Below, piece after piece: positions 56,101 through 64,000 of a stretch of DNA of 64,000 nucleotides (the stretch's first letter is position 1; every line of letters starts with the position of its first letter). Below the pieces are notes generated by a model. The model had not been told where the DNA came from. It did no database searches and saw only the letters and a program-made list of their open reading frames with translations. The position numbers were made by a program, and so were the translations under genes. This DNA comes from CAIWHR01 sp963726765. GTDB lineage: Bacteria > Pseudomonadota > Gammaproteobacteria > Burkholderiales > Casimicrobiaceae. The stretch covers positions 62,001-126,000 of the forward strand of contig CAVSDH010000010.1 of assembly GCA_963726765.1 (NCBI GenBank), in the 5' to 3' direction.

Positions 56101-56466
56101 CCGCGCGCACCGCCATTTGCTTTGTAGTGTTCGAAATCCTCACCGCCAGCGACAGAAAATGGCGGCAAGTCATTGGTTTATAAAGCACGCAAAAAACGGC
56201 CCACCGGTTCTGTGGATAACGTTGTGCGTAAGTGATCGCTCGCGTCGGGCCTCGAACTACACGGCCACTTTCGCATGGCGCGCACCCGAAAGTGCCGAAA
56301 TATTTTTCTTTTTATTTTCAGGAATTTGCATGTTGCCTCCCTCTGGACGCTTGCGCGCGGCTGCGGCGCTCGATCGCAAGGCGCCGAATGTGCATAAGTG
56401 GCGCTGGAAAACGCCCAATTCGCGCGCTTGTCAAGCCCTCCCGTTCGCACCGGAACCTGCGCGAGG
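56101..56466. promoter_or_regulatory. AT-rich region with DnaA boxes between priA and hemE
   Basis: This 366-bp gap holds two perfect DnaA boxes on the minus strand: TTATCCACA (56219-56211) and TTATGCACA (56397-56389). A one-mismatch box, TTACGCACA, lies at 56231-56223. An A/T block (AAATATTTTTCTTTTTATTT, about 56300-56319) between them stands out in this GC-rich DNA. It should also hold the priA promoter. No gene was found. Confidence 0.7.
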
Positions 56467-57552
56467 CTACCTGCGGGCGTCGGCTCGGGCCGGGTCACGC
56501 ATCGCCCGCGATTCCCGGTGCACCGATTCGACCAGCGCTGCCACGTTTGCCGGCGGCGTCGCCGGGACGATGCCGTGCCCGAGATTGAAGATGTGGCCGG
56601 GTGCCGGCCCCGCGGCCCGCACGATGGCGGACGCCTCGCGACCGACGGTTGCGGGATCGGTAAGGAGGACCAGGGGGTCGAGATTCCCCTGCAGCGCGAC
56701 CTTTGCGCCCACGCGTCGACGTGCGTCCGCAAGGTCGACCGTCCAGTCGAGGCCCACCGCGGACGCGCCACATCCGGCGATGTCCTCGAGCCATTGACCG
56801 CCGCCCTTGGTAAATACGATGGTCGGCACCGAAGCGCCGTCGGGCCCGCGATCGAGCGCGGCAAGCACCGCGCGCATCGAGGCCAGCGAGAACGCCCGAT
56901 AGGCGTCCGCCGTCAGCAGGCCACCCCAGGTGTCGAAAACCATCACGGCGTCGGCGCCAGCCGCGATCTGCTCGTTGAGATAGGCGGCGACGGCCTGCGC
57001 ATTGACGGAGACAAGTCGCTGCAGTAGATCGGGCCGCGCAAACGCCATTCTTCGCACGGCGCCGAAATCGGCGCTGCCGCCGCCCTCGATCATGTAGCAC
57101 GCGAGCGTGAACGGGCTGCCCGCAAACCCGATGAGCGGCACGCGCCGCTTGAGCGCACGCTTGATTTCGCGCACGGCGTCAAAGACGTACCGGAGCTTGC
57201 CCATGTCCGGCACGGATAGCGCCCCGATTGCCGCCTCGTCGGCGGTGGTGCGCGCAAATCGCGGGCCCTCGCCGGCCGCAAAGTCGAGGCCGAGCCCCAT
57301 GGCGTCGGGCACGGTGAGGATGTCGGAGAACAGGATCGCGGCGTCGAGCGGGTATCGGTCGAGCGGCTGCAGCGTCACTTCCGTCGCGAGCGATGGCGAC
57401 TGCGCGAGCGCCAGGAAGCTCCCGGCCCTTGCCCGCGTCGCGTTGTACTCGGGGAGGTAACGCCCCGCCTGTCGCATCAGCCACACGGGCGTCCATGGCG
57501 TGGGCTCCAGGCGCAGCGCGCGCAGGAACGTGTCGTTTTCGAGAGTCGGCAT
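56467..57552 (-). CDS. hemE: Uroporphyrinogen decarboxylase
   Basis: HemE removes four carboxyl groups from uroporphyrinogen III to give coproporphyrinogen III in haem synthesis. WLMRQAGRYLPEYNATRARA is the substrate-anchoring N-terminal motif. SDILTVPDAMGL follows, then GFAGSPFTLACYMIEGGGS, VFDTWGGLL and LGHGIVPATPP. The length is 361 residues. It lies 63 bp downstream of kdoO and upstream of priA on the same strand. Confidence 0.96.
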   Translation of the reverse strand: MPTLENDTFLRALRLEPTPWTPVWLMRQAGRYLPEYNATRARAGSFLALAQSPSLATEVTLQPLDRYPLDAAILFSDILTVPDAMGLGLDFAAGEGPRFARTTADEAAIGALSVPDMGKLRYVFDAVREIKRALKRRVPLIGFAGSPFTLACYMIEGGGSADFGAVRRMAFARPDLLQRLVSVNAQAVAAYLNEQIAAGADAVMVFDTWGGLLTADAYRAFSLASMRAVLAALDRGPDGASVPTIVFTKGGGQWLEDIAGCGASAVGLDWTVDLADARRRVGAKVALQGNLDPLVLLTDPATVGREASAIVRAAGPAPGHIFNLGHGIVPATPPANVAALVESVHRESRAMRDPARADARR

Positions 57553-57615
57553 CGTCGGAGGGTAGCGATACTCGGCGTACCGGGCAAGGCCCGCGGGCCC
57601 CGGGTCGCTTCACGT

Positions 57616-58496
57616 TCAGCGTGCGGGCACCAGCGCGCGCCCGGTCAGGCGCTCCAGGATCGCGAGCGGCGCGCGTTCGGGCTCGTAGAGGGCGGACAGC
57701 GGCAGAGTGGATCGTCTGCTCGAGCATGTACTGGCCCGATACGGCCGCATGCATGACCTGATCGGAAAAGCAGAGCCAGGTTGTCCCCGGCGCGAAGGGC
57801 ACGGTCTCCTGCGCGCAATCTCGCTGGTACGCAACGTCGGCCTTCGCGCGATCGTGGAGCCCAAGCATCACGTGGTCGTATTCCGTGCGAAGGCCCTTCG
57901 TCGCGCGCACCGTCGCCAGCACGACGGCTGCTCCGGGCAGCGGACGCGAAATCCGCGGCAGCATCGTTCTCGCCATCGATTCGAACGGTTCCCCCACGCG
58001 CCAGACGCGTGGCTCTGCCGGGTTGACGTTCGAGAAAACCCGCAGGATCCGCTCGCCGCCATTGGGCCGCGACGGAAACGCATCGACGTGAAGGCGCGAA
58101 TCGTCCTTGCGCCACGAGACCGCGCGTCCGACTGCCGGCTGCGGCCGATAGCTCGTTCGCGCTCGCTTCACATGCGGCGCGTAAGCGGGGAAGAGTGCGG
58201 TCACGAGGTCCGCCGAATTGGCGGCAAAGCGGGCGATCATCGCCCCCAGCTGCGGCGAGGTCGGCGGCCGCTCCGCGCGCGCCCTTGAGCGCCTGCCCGT
58301 CGAGGCTCACGTTCTTCGCACGGCCGTCGGACCAATCCGGCGAAAGGAAGCGCCGCTCCGACTCCGACATCGCGAATGCCAACCGCGGCAATACGAGCAC
58401 GGCACCGCTCTCCAGCGCGCGTGCGGCGTCGCGTTGAGCTTCCGGCGCGAGCACCGGCCGCCACGCATCCAGATTCAGCGTGATGAGTGATGACAT
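57616..58496 (-). CDS. kdoO: Kdo 3-hydroxylase family Fe(II)/2-oxoglutarate dioxygenase, two frameshifts
   Basis: KdoO hydroxylates the outer Kdo of lipopolysaccharide to Ko. The N-terminal frame reads VLVLPRLAFAMSESERRFLS and SPDWSDGRAKNVSLDGQALK. The next frame holds ASWRKDDSRLHVDAFPSRP-like sequence with the HxD iron ligands. The last frame reads LPLSALYEPERAPLAILERL to the stop at 57616. Extra bases near 58274 and 57706 separate the frames. The corrected protein is about 293 residues and matches the family throughout, with the second His in CFSDQVMHAAVSGQYMLEQ. It lies between gltD and hemE. Confidence 0.86.
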
Positions 58497-58509
58497 CGGG
58501 GAACGCGAA

Positions 58510-59945
58510 TCAGCGCGGCAGCTGAGAGTCGCCCATCAGGAACAGGTCGACTGCGCGCGCGCACTGGCGGCCCTCGCGGATCGCCCAGACGACGAGCGAC
58601 TGTCCGCGCCGCATGTCGCCGGCCGCGAAGACCTTCGGCACCGACGTCGAATAGTCGTCGGTGTTCGCCCTGACGTTGCTGCGCACGTCGCGCGAGACGC
58701 CGAGCTGCGCGAGGAGACTGCCGGCTGCGGGGCCGAGAAAGCCCATGGCGAGCAACACGAGGTCGGCATGCAGCTCGAACTCGCTGCCCGGCACTTCGAC
58801 CATCCTGAGCGCGCCGTCGGCGCTCTTCTGCCATTCGAGGCGAACGGCCACGAGCTTCTCGACCCTGCCGTTCCTGCCCTCGAAGCGTTTCGTCGCAACC
58901 GACCAGTCGCGCGCGCAGCCCTCTTCCTGCGACGACGACGTGCGCAGCTTGACCGGCCAGTAGGGCCACGTGAGCGGCTTGTCCTCGTGCTCCGGTGGCT
59001 GGGGCAGCAACTCGAACTGGGTGACCGACGCGGCACCGTGTCGGTTCGCAGTGCCGACGCAATCCGAGCCGGTGTCGCCGCCGCCGATCACCACGACATG
59101 CTTGCCCGTCGCCTTGATCTGATCCTTGACGGCGTCACCGGCGACCACCCGGTTCTGCTGCGGCAGGAAGTCCATCGCAAAGTGCACGCCCTCGAGATCG
59201 CGACCCGGAACCGGAAGGTCGCGCGGCGCCTCCGCTCCACCCGCGATGACGACCGCGTCGTACTCCGCGAGAAGGTCTTCTGCGGAGACGTCGTTGCCGA
59301 CTTCGACCCCCGGTCGAAATTCGACGCCCTCGATCGACATCTGCGCCATCCGGCGGTCGATGAGGTGCTTCTCCATCTTGAAATCCGGGATGCCGTAACG
59401 AAGAAGCCCGCCGATGCGATCGGCTTTCTCGAACACGACGACGTCGTGGCCGGCTCTCGCCAGCTGCTGCGAGCAGGCGAGTCCCGCGGGACCGGACCCG
59501 ATCACCGCCACGCGCTTGCCGGTCTTCGCCGACGACGGTTGCGGAACGACCCAGCCTTCGTCCCAGCCCTTGTCGATGATGAAATGTTCGATCGACTTGA
59601 TGCCGACGGGGTCGTTGTTGATGTTGAGCGTGCAGGAAGCCTCGCAGGGCGCGGGGCACACGCGGCCCGTGAACTCGGGAAAGTTGTTCGTCGAGTGCAG
59701 TACATCGAGCGCCGCGCGCCACTGCCCGCGGTAGACGAGGTCGTTCCAGTCCGGAATCACGTTGTTGACGGGGCAGCCGCTCATGCAGAACGGGATCCCG
59801 CAATCCATGCAGCGCGCCCCCTGATCCGACGCCTCGCCGTCGCGAAGCGCCAGCACGAACTCGCGGTAGTTGCGCGTCCGCTCCGCAGGCGGCAGCGACA
59901 CTTCGAGGATCCGCTCGAGCTCCAGGAAGCCCGTGACCTTGCCCA

Positions 59946-59946
<1 letters not shown>
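58510..59946 (-). CDS. gltD: Glutamate synthase small subunit
   Basis: The 478-residue beta subunit passes NADPH electrons to GltB. The N-terminal iron-sulfur cysteines are in ARCMDCGIPFCMSGCPVNN and CPAPCEASCTLNIN. FAD binds at VAVIGSGPAGLACSQQLA and NADPH at VVVIGGGDTGSDCVG. VFAAGDMRRGQSLVVWAI ends the flavin site. The ATG at 59946 shares one base with the gltB stop (TGATG). Confidence 0.96.

Positions 59947-64000
<4,054 letters not shown>

Overview
The window is GC-rich chromosomal DNA from a Gram-negative bacterium, most likely a betaproteobacterium of the Burkholderiales or a related order. The evidence is the gene set and its order: a SecB, glutaredoxin, rhodanese, GpmI neighbourhood, a general porin, SlmA, a class I PHA synthase, a Kdo 3-hydroxylase, Coq7, and a LiuR-controlled leucine catabolism operon. 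I cannot name a genus. No rRNA, tRNA, CRISPR array, prophage or insertion sequence was seen.

Layout. 1-4.4 kb (minus): prolyl oligopeptidase (cut by the left edge), gpsA, SH3-domain protein, secB, grxC, rhodanese. 4.4-9.1 kb (plus): gpmI, CtpA-type protease, MoeB/ThiF-like adenylyltransferase, DUF4864 protein. 9.1-9.5 kb: a tandem intergenic repeat. 9.5-11 kb (minus): slmA and argB. 11.3-16.6 kb: a small surface-glycan locus with two glycosyltransferases, a WbpM/CapD-type dehydratase and a WecA/WbpL-like initiating transferase. 17-18.3 kb: porin. 18.4-23.3 kb: coq7, then convergent cca, an NDUFA9-like protein and a lytic transglycosylase. 23.4-26.3 kb: purE, purK and a CoA-transferase/racemase. 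26.3-42 kb (minus): a long liu operon from liuR down through a thioesterase, ivd, thiolase, two acyl-CoA dehydrogenases in all, mccB, liuC, mccA and HMG-CoA lyase. A 20-bp palindromic operator sits inside a sigma70-like promoter at its head. 42.2-45.6 kb (plus): MBL hydrolase, phaC, glycine-zipper protein. 45.6-49.7 kb: divergent FecR/DUF6600 protein and GDSL autotransporter. 49.8-58.5 kb (minus): SDR, dsbA, SPOR protein, argS, priA, hemE, kdoO. 58.5-64 kb (minus): gltD and gltB (cut by the right edge).

How the genes work together. The liu operon should take isovaleryl-CoA through IVD, methylcrotonyl-CoA carboxylase, methylglutaconyl-CoA hydratase and HMG-CoA lyase to acetyl-CoA and acetoacetate. 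A thiolase and PHA synthase lie close by, so acyl-CoA could be stored as polyhydroxyalkanoate. The rest is housekeeping: protein export and oxidative folding, nucleotide, haem, arginine and glutamate synthesis, and envelope assembly.

Sequence quality. At least sixteen single-base frameshifts interrupt otherwise well-conserved genes, including gpsA, priA, slmA and mccA. Nearly all are one-base insertions. They look like insertion-biased assembly errors rather than gene decay, so I report these genes across their full span and mark the break points.
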